Assembly (NCBI GenBank): GCA_963792785.1
Contig: CAWBXO010000004.1
Location: 744,001-808,000 of the forward strand
DNA: 64,000 nucleotides
Direction: 5' to 3'
Source: CAWIMX01 sp963792785
GTDB taxonomy: Bacteria; Acidobacteriota; Vicinamibacteria; Vicinamibacterales; CAVVIG01
The position numbers and the translations under genes were made by a program. Below, one piece after another: positions 53,027 to 63,794 of this stretch (positions are counted from its first letter, which is position 1; every line of letters starts with the position of its first letter). The notes under the pieces are model-generated. The model was not told the DNA's origin, did not search any database, and saw only the letters and a program-made list of their open reading frames with translations.

Positions 53027-54775
53027 ATGGACAGGCTGGTCCGGATCGTTCGCGACCGCGGGTTGAGGCTGGGCCTCGGCCTCGCCATCGCGGTGGCGAT
53101 CCCGACGGGCCTGCTCTTTTACTTCCAGTTCCAGTCGCTCGAGGCCCTCGGGCGCAGCTCGTCGGTCGTCCTCACGCAGCTCAGCCAGGAAACCGCGGAC
53201 GGCCTCGCCAACACCATCGTCGACTCGCTGAAGGCCCCGTTCATGGAAGGCCTGCTGCGCACGACCCAGGCGCAGACCGAGCCGCTCAACCTGCCCTTCA
53301 TCCAGAGCGCGTTCGAGGGCGCCCTCGATCGCAGCGCGTTCGTCACGCGCTTCTACGTCTGGTCGGACGAAACGGACCAGCACCGCGGACAGCTGCTCGC
53401 GTACAATCGCCGCGAGCCCGACTTCGAGATCAATCCGCCCGAGTCGACGGTGCTCGTCGACAAGGTGCGCGAGCTCTCGGCGCAGAAGCGGGCGCCGATC
53501 GTGTTCACGATGACCGACGCCGGCCGCGAGTACTACGTCCAGGCGCAGCTGCGCTTCACGTATCCCTCGCGCGACCGGCTCACGAGCTTCGTGGCCTTTT
53601 CGGTCGACGCCCAGAGCCTGCGGTCGGAGTTCTTCCCGGCGCTGCTCGCGACGCGCGCCCACGCGTGGCCGGCGCCCACCGGCTTCCCGCCGCTCGTCGT
53701 CACGCTCATCGACGACCAGGGGCAGGTCGTGTACCCGCCGGGCGGGACGGCGCCTCGGACGTACGTGGATGAGCGCGAGATCCCCCTGGTGTTCCTCGAT
53801 CGCGAGCTGTTCCGCCTCGCGGGCACGGTGGACACCTCGGGCGCCGACAGCCCCGGCGCGGCCGTCTGGCGGCTGCGCACGGGATACGGCGACCAGACGA
53901 TTCCGGAGATCATCGCCGCCCGCGCGGCGCCGATCCGGGCCATCATGACCGTGCTCGCCGTCGTGCTCGCGCTCGGCGTGTTCTTCGTGTCACGCGCCGC
54001 CGCGCGCGAAGTCCGGCTGGCCGAGATGAAGGCGAACTTCGTCTCGAGCGTGTCGCACGACCTGAAGACGCCGCTGGCGCTGATCCAGCTCTTCGCGGAG
54101 ACGCTCGAGCTGGGACGACTGAAGAACACGGACCGCCAGCAGGAGTACTACCGCGTCATCAACGCGGAGGCGCGGAAGCTGACGCGGCGGATCAACAACC
54201 TCCTCGATTTCTCCAAGATCGAGGCCGGCCTGCGCCAGTACAAGCGCGAGCCCGAGGATCTCGCCGAGATCACGCGCCGCGTGCTGGAGTCGCTCGACAG
54301 CCAGTTCCGCCAGAGCCGTTTCACGGTGACGACGAAGATGGCGCCCGACGTGCCGCCCGTGATGGTGGACGTCGAGGCCGTCGAGCAGGCGCTCGAGAAC
54401 GTGATCTCGAACGCGATCAAGTACTCCCCCGAGCGGCACGAGATCCTGGTGGAGGTGGACGCGGCGGGCGGCTACGGCCGCGTGCGCGTCACGGATCACG
54501 GCATCGGCATCCCGCCGCGTCTGCAGCGGCAGATCTTCCGGAAGTTCTACCGCGTCCAGGAGGACGCCCGGAAGGGCGCCCAGGGCACCGGCCTCGGCCT
54601 GGCGATCGTCGACCACATCATGCGCGCGCTCGGCGGCTCGGTCGCCGTCGAGAGCGAGCCGGGGCGCGGCAGCACGTTCACGCTCAATTTCCCGGTGTAT
54701 CGAGGCGAGGCACATGGCAGCGAAACGGATACTGGTGATCGAGGACGAACCGCAGATGTTGCTCGGTCTGCGTGA
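53027..54775 (+). CDS. Sensor histidine kinase
   Basis: 582 aa. TM1 (about 14-34), a large extracytoplasmic sensor region (about 35-300) and TM2 (about 302-322, AIMTVLAVVLALGVFFVS) lead directly to HisKA without HAMP. His344 in SSVSHDLKTPLALIQ is the acceptor. The HATPase domain has ENVISNAIKYSP, DHGIGIPP, FRKFYR and GTGLGLAIV. The 3' end overlaps the response-regulator gene by 62 nt, so the pair is coupled. The signal sensed is unknown. Confidence 0.93.
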   Translation: MDRLVRIVRDRGLRLGLGLAIAVAIPTGLLFYFQFQSLEALGRSSSVVLTQLSQETADGLANTIVDSLKAPFMEGLLRTTQAQTEPLNLPFIQSAFEGALDRSAFVTRFYVWSDETDQHRGQLLAYNRREPDFEINPPESTVLVDKVRELSAQKRAPIVFTMTDAGREYYVQAQLRFTYPSRDRLTSFVAFSVDAQSLRSEFFPALLATRAHAWPAPTGFPPLVVTLIDDQGQVVYPPGGTAPRTYVDEREIPLVFLDRELFRLAGTVDTSGADSPGAAVWRLRTGYGDQTIPEIIAARAAPIRAIMTVLAVVLALGVFFVSRAAAREVRLAEMKANFVSSVSHDLKTPLALIQLFAETLELGRLKNTDRQQEYYRVINAEARKLTRRINNLLDFSKIEAGLRQYKREPEDLAEITRRVLESLDSQFRQSRFTVTTKMAPDVPPVMVDVEAVEQALENVISNAIKYSPERHEILVEVDAAGGYGRVRVTDHGIGIPPRLQRQIFRKFYRVQEDARKGAQGTGLGLAIVDHIMRALGGSVAVESEPGRGSTFTLNFPVYRGEAHGSETDTGDRGRTADVARSA

Positions 54776-55400
54776 CAACCTCGAACTCGAAGGCTACGAG
54801 GTGCTCACGGCGGCGGACGGCGAGGACGGACTCGCCAAGGCGATCTCGAGCGCGCCCGATCTGGTGCTGCTCGACATCACGCTCCCGAACAAGAACGGGT
54901 TCGACGTGTGCCGCGAGCTGCGCGCCCGGGCGAACCCCACGCCGGTCGTGATGCTCACGGCCCGCTCCCAGGAAACCGACAAGGTGCTCGGCCTCGAGCT
55001 CGGCGCCGACGACTACGTCACCAAGCCGTTCAGCATCACCGAGCTCCTCGCGCGCGTCCGCGCCGTGCTCCGCCGCGGCGGCGCGCGGCCCACGGGCCTC
55101 GAGACCTGCCGCATCGGCGACGTCGAGATCGACTTCCGCACCCACCAGGCGCACCGCGGCGCCGAGCGCCTCGACTTCACCGCCCGCGAGTTCGACCTGC
55201 TCCGCTACCTGGTCGCCCACAAGGGCGAGGTGGTCACGCGCGAGCAGATCCTGAACGAGGTCTGGGGCTACGAGGAGTCGCCGACCACCCGCACCATCGA
55301 CAACTTCGTGGCCAAGCTGCGGCAGAAAGTGGAACGGTCGCCGCGCGAGCCCGAGCACATCCTGACCGTGCACGGGACCGGCTACAAGTTCGTCGGCTGA
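54714..55400 (+). CDS. OmpR/PhoB-family response regulator
   Basis: 228 aa. The receiver has DEPQ, Asp54 in VLLDITLPNKNGFD and Lys in VTKPFS. The C-terminal winged helix shows LDFTAREFDLLRYLVAHKGEVVTREQILNEVWG and TIDNFVAKLRQKVE. It is the partner of the overlapping kinase. It ends 2 nt from the stop of the convergent peptidase gene. A 7-bp stem at 55406-55431 lies there but lacks a U-tract. Confidence 0.95.
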   Translation: MAAKRILVIEDEPQMLLGLRDNLELEGYEVLTAADGEDGLAKAISSAPDLVLLDITLPNKNGFDVCRELRARANPTPVVMLTARSQETDKVLGLELGADDYVTKPFSITELLARVRAVLRRGGARPTGLETCRIGDVEIDFRTHQAHRGAERLDFTAREFDLLRYLVAHKGEVVTREQILNEVWGYEESPTTRTIDNFVAKLRQKVERSPREPEHILTVHGTGYKFVG

Positions 55401-55402
55401 CG

Positions 55403-56734
55403 CTAGGCTCCCGAGCCGGACACCGGGAGCCGCGCGAGCACGTGGTCCCGCACCCAGCGGGCGTCCCACCACTCGAGCGGATTGACGGGCACGCCGTCCA
55501 GGAACAGCCCGAAGTGCAGGTGGTCGCCGCCGGCCAGCCCGGTCGCGCCGCTGCGGCCGATGATGTCGCCCTTCGTCACGGCCTGCCCGGGTTGGACGTC
55601 GATCTGGCTCAGATGCCCATAGAGCGACAGCAGCCCCGCCCCATGGTCGATGATGACGGCGTTCCCGTAGATCCCGAAGTACTCGGCCAGCATCACGCGA
55701 CCGGTGTTGCCGGCCTCGACGGGCGTGCGCGCGACCACCGAGAGGTCGAACCCGACGTGATCCTGCCGATCGACGATCTCGCCGCCGTAGACGTACGCCC
55801 GGTGGTCGGCGAACACGGCCTCGACCTGGGAGTTGCTGAGCTGCACGAACGCGCCGTCCCATAGGAACTGCGGCGCGGACCGTTTCGCCAGCTCGGCGAT
55901 CGCCGCGTGGTTGACGCGGCGCAGGTTCGCGTTGATCTCCACGTAGTTCTTGACGAGGCTTCCCTGGTCCCGCACCGACGGGGTGTGCGACATGATCTCG
56001 GTGACCACCTTGTTCAGGAACGCGTCGTCCAGCTCGATGGTCCGGCTGCGGAACGTCTTCGGAATCACCTGGTGCGGCACGTCCACGGCGGTCTCGTTGC
56101 CGGCGGCGTCCCGGGCCAGCAGCCGGATCGGCGTGTCGGGCGGCTGGTCGTAGGCGAGCGCGAAGAGCGCGATCCAGGTGTCGCCGTTCCGGACGCCGGG
56201 GAAGAAGTGCTCGCCCACCTGCACGCCGTGGACCAGACCCTCCGGCTGATTGTCGTCGACCGTGTAGGCGACGCACTCCGACCCGCCCTGGTTGATGTAG
56301 TGCAGTCCGGGAGCCGCGTCGAGTCGGGGCGGCGTCACATCGACGGTGAACGCCTTCGTGAGCGTCGCTTCGTTGCCGCGTCCCAGGCGGCGCAGCGCGG
56401 CGTCGGTCGCCGTCACGGACAGTTCGGCCGGCCCCTCCGCCAGCCCGCCCGCCGCTTCGATCAGCGCACCGACGTCGTAGGTGTGTTCGGCCACGGCGTC
56501 GAACGCGTCGTCGGCCAGCACGGCGTCGCGATCGCCTTGCCGCAGGTGAATAGCGACGTGCCGCAGGCCCGCACCCGGATCCGACACGGCGACGGCGATG
56601 TGTGGATTCCGGCCGACAAGGGTGATGTCCGGCGTGATGGTGACGGCCGGCGCCGAGCCTTCCCACCGCCGGTACGTGGAGGCGGCGGCGCCGACGAGCA
56701 CGACGAGGACCGCGACGAGCAGCAGGCGCTTCAT
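55403..56734 (-). CDS. M23 family (LytM) metallopeptidase, membrane anchored
   Basis: 443 aa from the ATG at 56734. An N-terminal signal anchor (KRLLLVAVLVVLVGAAAS) precedes a beta-rich Ig-like region (about 30-300). The C-terminal LytM domain has the zinc ligands in HVGFDLS, HGAGLLSLYGHLS and GGDHLHFGL. It should cut peptidoglycan cross-links in the envelope or, if degenerate, activate amidases. Both HxxxD and HxH are kept, so activity is likely. Confidence 0.9.
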   Translation of the reverse strand: MKRLLLVAVLVVLVGAAASTYRRWEGSAPAVTITPDITLVGRNPHIAVAVSDPGAGLRHVAIHLRQGDRDAVLADDAFDAVAEHTYDVGALIEAAGGLAEGPAELSVTATDAALRRLGRGNEATLTKAFTVDVTPPRLDAAPGLHYINQGGSECVAYTVDDNQPEGLVHGVQVGEHFFPGVRNGDTWIALFALAYDQPPDTPIRLLARDAAGNETAVDVPHQVIPKTFRSRTIELDDAFLNKVVTEIMSHTPSVRDQGSLVKNYVEINANLRRVNHAAIAELAKRSAPQFLWDGAFVQLSNSQVEAVFADHRAYVYGGEIVDRQDHVGFDLSVVARTPVEAGNTGRVMLAEYFGIYGNAVIIDHGAGLLSLYGHLSQIDVQPGQAVTKGDIIGRSGATGLAGGDHLHFGLFLDGVPVNPLEWWDARWVRDHVLARLPVSGSGA

Positions 56735-56792
56735 GCCCCTAGGTACCACACTCGGGCGCCCGGCGGAAATATGGCGAACGGTTTATCGTTGA

Positions 56793-56820
56793 GCCTAACG
56801 GCCAACCGCTAACGGCTACT
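56793..56820. repeat. Heptamer repeat at the 3' end of the PP2C gene
   Basis: Four units of period 7 (gcctaac, ggccaac, cgctaac, ggctact). The last two overlap the TAG stop of the PP2C gene. The unit sequence differs from the other heptamer arrays. Confidence 0.7.
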
Positions 56821-57651
56821 CGTCCAGTCGAACTGCGCGACGACGGCCGTGCAGTTGTCGTGGCTGCCGCGCTCGATCGCGGCGGCGACCAGGCGCGCCG
56901 CCAGCGCGCGAGGCTCGCCCGCGTGCCCGCCCCCGAACACGATCCGCGACAGCTCGCCCTCGTCGAGCGTGTCGTGCACGCCGTCGGTCGTCAGCACCAG
57001 CAGTTCCCCGCCCTCCAGCGTCTCTTCCACGACGTGCACGTCGGTGCCGATCCGCGAGCCGACGACGTTGGTGAGCGCGCCGCGCATGGGATGGTGGCGG
57101 AAGCGGGAAGCATCGGCCGACGGCTCGCGCGAGAGCAGCGTCGCCATCCACGAATCGTCTTCGGTGAGGAGACGCAGGCAGCCGCGCCCCGCGACGTAGA
57201 GACGGCTGTCCCCGACGTGCGCCACGGAGAGGCGGGTGCCAGCGACGAGCGCGCTCACCACCGTCGTGCCCATCCCCACCAGCCCGGTTCCGGTGACGGC
57301 GGCTTCGAGGACGCGGAGGCCGGCGAGCTGAATCGCGGTCCGCAGAAGGTTGCCCGGCTCGGAGAGCGTCTTGTCGAAGCCCATCGGCCAGGGATCCGAG
57401 GCCGGCTCGGACGGCCGCGCGCGCTCGCGGACGGCCTCGCGCACGGCATCGACCGCCAGGCGCGCCGCGACTTCCCCGCCCTGGTGCCCGCCGATGCCGT
57501 CGGCCACCACGCAGAATCCGAGGTCTTCCTCGATCGCGAAGCAATCTTCGTTGGTCGGCCGCGTCCGACCCCGGTCGCTGACCCCGTACGCTCTGAGCAC
57601 GCTCTCGCCCCGGCAGTGTGATCCGGCCGGCCCCGCGCCGACACCCGTCAC
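56809..57651 (-). CDS. PP2C-type Ser/Thr protein phosphatase
   Basis: About 280 aa from a GTG at 57651; a GTG near 57600 is an alternative. RTRPTNEDCF, VVADGIGGHQGGEVAA, VAHVGDSRLYV, LTTDGVHDTLDEGE and GSHDNCTAVVAQ are the PP2C motifs; the Mn/Mg-binding aspartates are present in the second, fourth and last of them. It should dephosphorylate Ser/Thr phosphoproteins. No Hanks-type kinase or FHA gene lies in the window. It starts 10 nt after the NAT remnant. Confidence 0.92.
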   Translation of the reverse strand: MTGVGAGPAGSHCRGESVLRAYGVSDRGRTRPTNEDCFAIEEDLGFCVVADGIGGHQGGEVAARLAVDAVREAVRERARPSEPASDPWPMGFDKTLSEPGNLLRTAIQLAGLRVLEAAVTGTGLVGMGTTVVSALVAGTRLSVAHVGDSRLYVAGRGCLRLLTEDDSWMATLLSREPSADASRFRHHPMRGALTNVVGSRIGTDVHVVEETLEGGELLVLTTDGVHDTLDEGELSRIVFGGGHAGEPRALAARLVAAAIERGSHDNCTAVVAQFDWTSSR

Positions 57652-57661
57652 GTCTCGTGGA

Positions 57662-58328
57662 CTATCGGCCCGCCGGGTGAGCGCCTGTATAAGAAATGCT
57701 GTGCAGTCGGCGGAGATCGTGGTCCGGGAGGGCGAGGCCGAAGCGCTCGGTGAGCAGCGACGCGTAGTCGGTGAGGCCGGCGAGCGCTGCTGGTCGAGGC
57801 AGCGCTCGTCGAATTCGCCGAGCATCCGTTCGCGCAGCGTGAACGCGTACTGCGGCCGCCACGCGCCCGCCCCGTCGCGGCGCTCGAGGCACCAGCCGTC
57901 CGTGGACTCCGCGGCCTCGACCAGGCGGAACGCCTGCCCGGCCGGCTCGACGACCCGCCCCGCGACGAGCGGGACCGGTTCGAGGAACGAGTCTCCGAAG
58001 CCGACGTCGGCGATCCACGAGCGCACGTCGCCCTCGGCGGGGGGCCGGCCGTCCGGCAGGCCCACTCTGAGCACGAGGTGGTCGAACTCCGGGCTGAAGG
58101 TGCCATCGGACCGCGCCACCCTGGCTGACAGGAGCGTGGCGCGAAAGCCCAGCTCCCCGAGCAGCCACGCGAACAGGCCGTTCAGTTCGTAGCAGAAGCG
58201 CCGCGTCGATCGGCGGCGATTTTGGCGAAGAGGTGCGCCACGGGCAGGTCCCGGAGCGTGATCCATTCGGGATCGCGCGGCCCCCCGAACCCGATGCGCT
58301 GCAGATAGCGGCCGGCGTCGCGGGCCAT
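57662..58328 (-). pseudogene. Arylamine N-acetyltransferase remnant
   Basis: Starts MARDAGRYLQRIGFGGPRDPEWITLRDLPVAHLFAKIAADRRG at 58328, but the region between HL and FAKI lacks about 30 residues normally present (the VPFENLDI-HLGRP part). A missing G then breaks the frame at RRGGFCYELNG. The catalytic triad is still readable in the next frame (Cys in FCYELN, His in FDHLVL, Asp in ADVGFGD). A second deletion and shift near 57780 joins FDERC to LTDYASLLTERFG. Internal deletions plus shifts indicate genuine decay rather than a single base-call error. Divergent from the aldehyde dehydrogenase by 32 nt. Confidence 0.7.
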
Positions 58329-58360
58329 GCCCCACTCTGCCACAGAGCGGGCGGCGTAAG

Positions 58361-59857
58361 ATGGAGTCGATGAGCGATCGCGCGCTGAACCACATCGGCG
58401 GCCGGTGGGCATGGCCCGAGGGCGCCCCGTCGATTGCCTCACGCAACCCGGCGGACTGGCGCGAGGTCGTCGCCACCACGCCCGACTCGCCCGTCTCCAG
58501 CGTGGATGCGGCCGTCGCGGCCGCCCGTGCGGCGCTGCCCGGCTGGCGGCGGACGCCGCCGCCCCGGCGCGGCGACCTGATCCGGCGCGCGGCGGAGATT
58601 CTCACGCGCGAGAAGGATCGCCTCGGCCATCTGGTGAGCCGCGAGATGGGCAAGCCGCTGGCCGAGGGCCTGGGCGACGTGCAGGAAGCGATCGACATGG
58701 CCCACCTCGCCGCGGGCGAGGGCCGGCGGCTCTACGGCGAAACGGTGCCGTCGGAGCTGCCCGACAAGCTGGCGCTCACGTTCCGGGAGCCCGTCGGCGT
58801 CTGCGGCCTGATCACCCCGTGGAACTTCCCCACCGCGATTCCCGCGTGGAAGGGCTTCCACGCGCTGATCTGCGGCAACACGTTCGTCCTGAAGCCGGCC
58901 GAGGACGTGCCGGCCTGCGCCGCCGAGTTCGTGACGTGCCTCGAGGAGGCCGGCTTCCCGTCCGGCGTCGTGAACCTCGTGCAGGGCCGCGGCGAGATTG
59001 TCGGGGCCGCGCTCGTCGATCACCCCGGCGTCGATCTCATCTCCTTCACGGGCTCGTCGGAAGTCGGCGCGCGCGTCGGCGGGCGGTGCGCGGCGCGACA
59101 CGCGAACGTCAGCCTCGAGATGGGCGGGAAGAACGCGCAGATCGTCATGGGGGACGCCGACCTGGATCTGGCGCTCGACGGCGTGCTCTGGGGCGCCTTC
59201 GGCACGGCCGGCCAGCGCTGCACGGCCACCAGCCGGCTGATCGTCGACCGCGCCGTGCACGACGAGTTCCTCGGCCGCCTCTGCGAACGCGCGGGGCGCC
59301 TGCGGCTCGGCGCCGGCACGGACGCGTCCACCGAGGTCTGCCCGCTCGTAAACGAGCAGCAGTTCGATCGCGTGATGGGCTACATCCAGACCGGCGTCGC
59401 CGAGGGCGCCCGCCTCGTGCTCGGCGGCCATGATGCCCGGCGCGATGGCCGCGAGCACGGCTGGTTCGTCGAGCCGACGATCTTCGCCGGCGTCACGCCC
59501 CGGATGCGGATCTTCCGCGAGGAGATCTTCGGACCGGTGCTCTCCGTGGTGCCGGCCGGCTCGCTCGACGAGGCGGTCCGCCTGCTGAACGATTCCGCCT
59601 ACGGCCTGTCGTCGTCCATCTATACGCGCGACGTGAACGCCGCCCTCCACGCCGTGCGAGAGATCGAGGCGGGCATCGTGTACGTGAACGGCCCGACCAT
59701 CGGCGCCGAGGTGCAGCTCCCGTTCGGCGGGGTGAAGAAGACGGGCAACGGCCATCGCGAGGCCGGGCGCACCGGCCTCGACATCTTCAGCGAGTGGAAG
59801 TCGGTCTTCGTGGACTACAGCGGCCGGCTGCAGAAGGCGCAGATCGACGTCGGCTGA
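58361..59857 (+). CDS. Aldehyde dehydrogenase superfamily protein
   Basis: 498 aa from the first ATG; an in-frame ATG at 58370 is the alternative. Rossmann fold with PWNFPTAIPAWK, the GSS-x-VG loop FTGSSEVGARVG, catalytic Glu253 in SLEMGGKN and catalytic Cys287 in TAGQRCTATSRL. EIFGPVLSVV and PFGGVKKTGNGHRE follow. It resembles succinate-semialdehyde or alpha-aminoadipic-semialdehyde (ALDH7-like) enzymes. The class III aminotransferase at 62430 could make its substrate (GABA shunt or lysine degradation). A palindrome (58331-58350) and GCGTAAGATGGAG (58354-58366) precede it. Confidence 0.9.
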   Translation: MESMSDRALNHIGGRWAWPEGAPSIASRNPADWREVVATTPDSPVSSVDAAVAAARAALPGWRRTPPPRRGDLIRRAAEILTREKDRLGHLVSREMGKPLAEGLGDVQEAIDMAHLAAGEGRRLYGETVPSELPDKLALTFREPVGVCGLITPWNFPTAIPAWKGFHALICGNTFVLKPAEDVPACAAEFVTCLEEAGFPSGVVNLVQGRGEIVGAALVDHPGVDLISFTGSSEVGARVGGRCAARHANVSLEMGGKNAQIVMGDADLDLALDGVLWGAFGTAGQRCTATSRLIVDRAVHDEFLGRLCERAGRLRLGAGTDASTEVCPLVNEQQFDRVMGYIQTGVAEGARLVLGGHDARRDGREHGWFVEPTIFAGVTPRMRIFREEIFGPVLSVVPAGSLDEAVRLLNDSAYGLSSSIYTRDVNAALHAVREIEAGIVYVNGPTIGAEVQLPFGGVKKTGNGHREAGRTGLDIFSEWKSVFVDYSGRLQKAQIDVG

Positions 59858-59860
59858 GCG

Positions 59861-62335
59861 CTATTCCGACCGGAGCGACTCGAGGGGCGCCACGCGCGCC
59901 GCCCGGCGCGCCGGCAGGTAGCACGCCACGAGCGTCGCCGCGAGCAGCGCGCCCACCGCGGCGGCGAGCGCGACGGGATCGAACGGGCTCACGCCGTAGA
60001 GCAGGCCGCCGACCAGCTGGCCGACGCCGGCGGCGAGCAGCACGCCGACGAGCAGCCCGGCGGCCGCCGTGCGGAACCCCTCCCCGACCACCAGCCTGAT
60101 CACGTCGCCCGGTGTGGCGCCGAGGGCCAGACGGATGCCGAGCTCACGGGTCCGGCGCGACACGTCGTACGCCTTGAGGCCGTAGACGCCGAGCGCCGCC
60201 AGGAACAGCGCGAGGCCGCCGAAGGTCGCGAACGTCACCGCGCCGGCGCGCACGGCCCATTCCGAGATGCTGGCGTCGCGGTGCATCGTGAGCGTGCGCG
60301 CCGTCAGGATCGGCAATCGCGCGTCGAGGTCGCGCAACTCGCGCTGCAGCGTGCCGAGCATCGCGCGATCGTCGACCGTCGGCGCGGTGCTGACGTGCAG
60401 GGTCATCGCGGCCCGGAAGTGCGGGCCGAGCGACACGTACACGTGCGGCCGCGGCTCGATCTCGAACAGGTCGTTGCGCACGGTGGGCACGACGCCCTCG
60501 ATCTGCAGGGTCTCGGCGTCGGCGCCTTGGCGCACGCGGATCTGGAAGAGCCGCCCGAGCGGGTCCTCGTCCCCGAACAGCTGCCGCGCGAGCTGCGTGT
60601 CGATCACCGCCGGGTGCGAGCCGGCCGCCGGCTCGTCCTCCGACGGCAGGAACCCGCGGCCGCGGAGCACGGGCAGCCGCAGGGTGTCGAAGTAGCCGGC
60701 GCTGACGATCGTGTACTCGGCGGCGACGCTCAGGTCGCGGCCCGGCAGTGTGACGGTGCCATCTTCGCTCAGATCGCCGAATGGCACGGCCGACGCGAGG
60801 CTGGCCTGATCGACGCCAGGCGTCGCGCGGACGCGGTCGAGCACGCGCTGGAACGCCGCACGCGTGCCGGCCTCGTCGTATCCGGCGAGGCTCGGATCGA
60901 GATCGATCACCAGTTCGTGCGCGATCGGAAAGCCCGGGTCCGCCGCGGCGGCCCGCAGGGCCGAGCGCGTGAACAGCGCGCCGACGGCGACGAGCGCCAG
61001 CGAGACGGCGAGCTGGCCGGCGACGAGCAGACGCCCGCGGCGCCGCCCGGTCACGCGCGTCGCGTCGTCCCGCGCGTCGGCCAGCGCCGCCGGGCGCGAG
61101 AGCGCCCACGCGGGGCCGAGGGCGAAGAACACGGTGCTCAGGATCGCGAAACCGCCCGCGGCGAACAGCGTGCGGGACGACGGCTCGACGATGAGCGCGA
61201 CGCCGAGCGGCAAGGCGGTCGAGAGCCAGAGCGTCAGCGCGCCCGTCGCCCACCGCGCGAACACGATGCCGGCGAGCGCGCCCCCGAGCGAGAGCAGGAA
61301 GCCCTCGGCGACCATCTGCTGGACGATCCGGCGGCGGCTGCTGCCGAGGGCCTGGCGGATGGCCATCTCGTGGCGCCGGGACGCGCCGCGCGCGAGGAGC
61401 AGGTTCGCCAGGTTGAGGCACGCGACGAGAAGGACGAGCGCGGACATCAGCAGGAGCAGCGTTGAAGTGGTCGACGTCCAGCGCTCGGTGAGCGGCCGTG
61501 AGGCGACCGAGAGCCGCGGCAGGCTGGCCAGGATGAACGTCCGCCGGCCTTCCGGGCCTGGCAGCTCGGCCTCGAGCTCACGCGCCGAGCGCTCGAGGCC
61601 CTGCTCGGCCGCCGCCCGCGACAGGCCGGGCTTGAGCGCGCCCGCGATGTTGAGCGCGTAGTTGCGGCGCCCCCCCAGGCCGCCCGCCCCCTGCTGGAAC
61701 ATGTCGTTCACGAGCACGTCGTAGGCGCCCAGCGGGAACCACCACTCCGGCGAGAGGATCGTGAACGTGCCGGCGAACCCCTTCGGCGCGATGCCGACCA
61801 CCGTGAAGGGCAAGCCGTTGACGTCGACCGTGCTGCCGAGGAACGCCGCGTCGAGGCCGTGGCGGCGCCACTCGGCATAGGACGCGATCGTGACGGACGG
61901 CGCCGAGCCGGGCCGCTCCTCCTCGAGCGTGAACGCGCGGCCGGCGGCAAGGCCGACACCGAGCGTCGTGAAGTAGTTCGACGAGGCGAGCTCGACGAAG
62001 TTGCGCCTCGTCTCCTCGCCGTTCTTCACGCCCACGAGCGCGAACGTGTGAGCCATGAGGCTCTCGAACACGTCGCCGCGGTCGCGCAGGGCGGTGTATT
62101 CGGCGTAGGCGAAATCGCGGTAGGCGTCGGGCTTCTCGCGGTCGCGGTTGAAGACGCCGGTCAGCGTGTCGATGCGGCCCGGCCGCGGTTGGAGGACGAG
62201 GGCGTCGACGGCGGTGAAGACGGCGGTGTTGGCGCCGATGCCGAGCGCGAGCACCAGGATCGCGGCGAGGGAGAACGCCGGCGCCCGCCGCAGCAGGCGC
62301 AGCGCGTATCGGAAGTCCTGGAGCAGGTTCGCCAT
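59861..62335 (-). CDS. ADOP-type FtsX/MacB ABC permease
   Basis: 824 aa with the duplicated permease layout: TM1 in FSLAAILVLALGIGANTAVFTAVDALVL, a periplasmic domain, three helices with ARGASRRHEMAIRQALGSSRRR, then a second periplasmic domain and a final set with SRRTRELGIRLALGATPGDVI and ending AARVAPLESLRSE. This is the acidobacterial duplicated orphan permease (ADOP) family, usually found without its own ATPase; none is adjacent. Transported molecule unknown. Divergent from the aminotransferase; ends 3 nt from the convergent aldehyde dehydrogenase stop. Confidence 0.93.
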   Translation of the reverse strand: MANLLQDFRYALRLLRRAPAFSLAAILVLALGIGANTAVFTAVDALVLQPRPGRIDTLTGVFNRDREKPDAYRDFAYAEYTALRDRGDVFESLMAHTFALVGVKNGEETRRNFVELASSNYFTTLGVGLAAGRAFTLEEERPGSAPSVTIASYAEWRRHGLDAAFLGSTVDVNGLPFTVVGIAPKGFAGTFTILSPEWWFPLGAYDVLVNDMFQQGAGGLGGRRNYALNIAGALKPGLSRAAAEQGLERSARELEAELPGPEGRRTFILASLPRLSVASRPLTERWTSTTSTLLLLMSALVLLVACLNLANLLLARGASRRHEMAIRQALGSSRRRIVQQMVAEGFLLSLGGALAGIVFARWATGALTLWLSTALPLGVALIVEPSSRTLFAAGGFAILSTVFFALGPAWALSRPAALADARDDATRVTGRRRGRLLVAGQLAVSLALVAVGALFTRSALRAAAADPGFPIAHELVIDLDPSLAGYDEAGTRAAFQRVLDRVRATPGVDQASLASAVPFGDLSEDGTVTLPGRDLSVAAEYTIVSAGYFDTLRLPVLRGRGFLPSEDEPAAGSHPAVIDTQLARQLFGDEDPLGRLFQIRVRQGADAETLQIEGVVPTVRNDLFEIEPRPHVYVSLGPHFRAAMTLHVSTAPTVDDRAMLGTLQRELRDLDARLPILTARTLTMHRDASISEWAVRAGAVTFATFGGLALFLAALGVYGLKAYDVSRRTRELGIRLALGATPGDVIRLVVGEGFRTAAAGLLVGVLLAAGVGQLVGGLLYGVSPFDPVALAAAVGALLAATLVACYLPARRAARVAPLESLRSE

Positions 62336-62378
62336 GCGGACTAAGACGATCCCGGGCGGTGCCTGGTTCAGAGCACCC

Positions 62379-62392
62379 GCGGCAATTGCCGC
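62379..62392. promoter_or_regulatory. Perfect 14-bp palindrome between divergent permease and aminotransferase genes
   Basis: GCGGCAATTGCCGC is self-complementary and lies in the 94-nt divergent gap, 12 nt before TAAGAT (62405-62410), a likely -10 for the aminotransferase gene. The position suits an operator or a -35-region regulator site. The binding protein is unknown. Confidence 0.45.
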
Positions 62393-62429
62393 CTCCCCCT
62401 CGCGTAAGATGGAGAGAAGGCCCGAACCC

Positions 62430-63785
<1,356 letters not shown>

Positions 63786-63794
63786 TCGGCCGCG

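Noticed and set aside
55406..55431. Bidirectional terminator between the response regulator and M23 peptidase genes
   Set aside because: The 7-bp stem has a 12-nt loop, lies within the peptidase coding end and lacks a U-tract.
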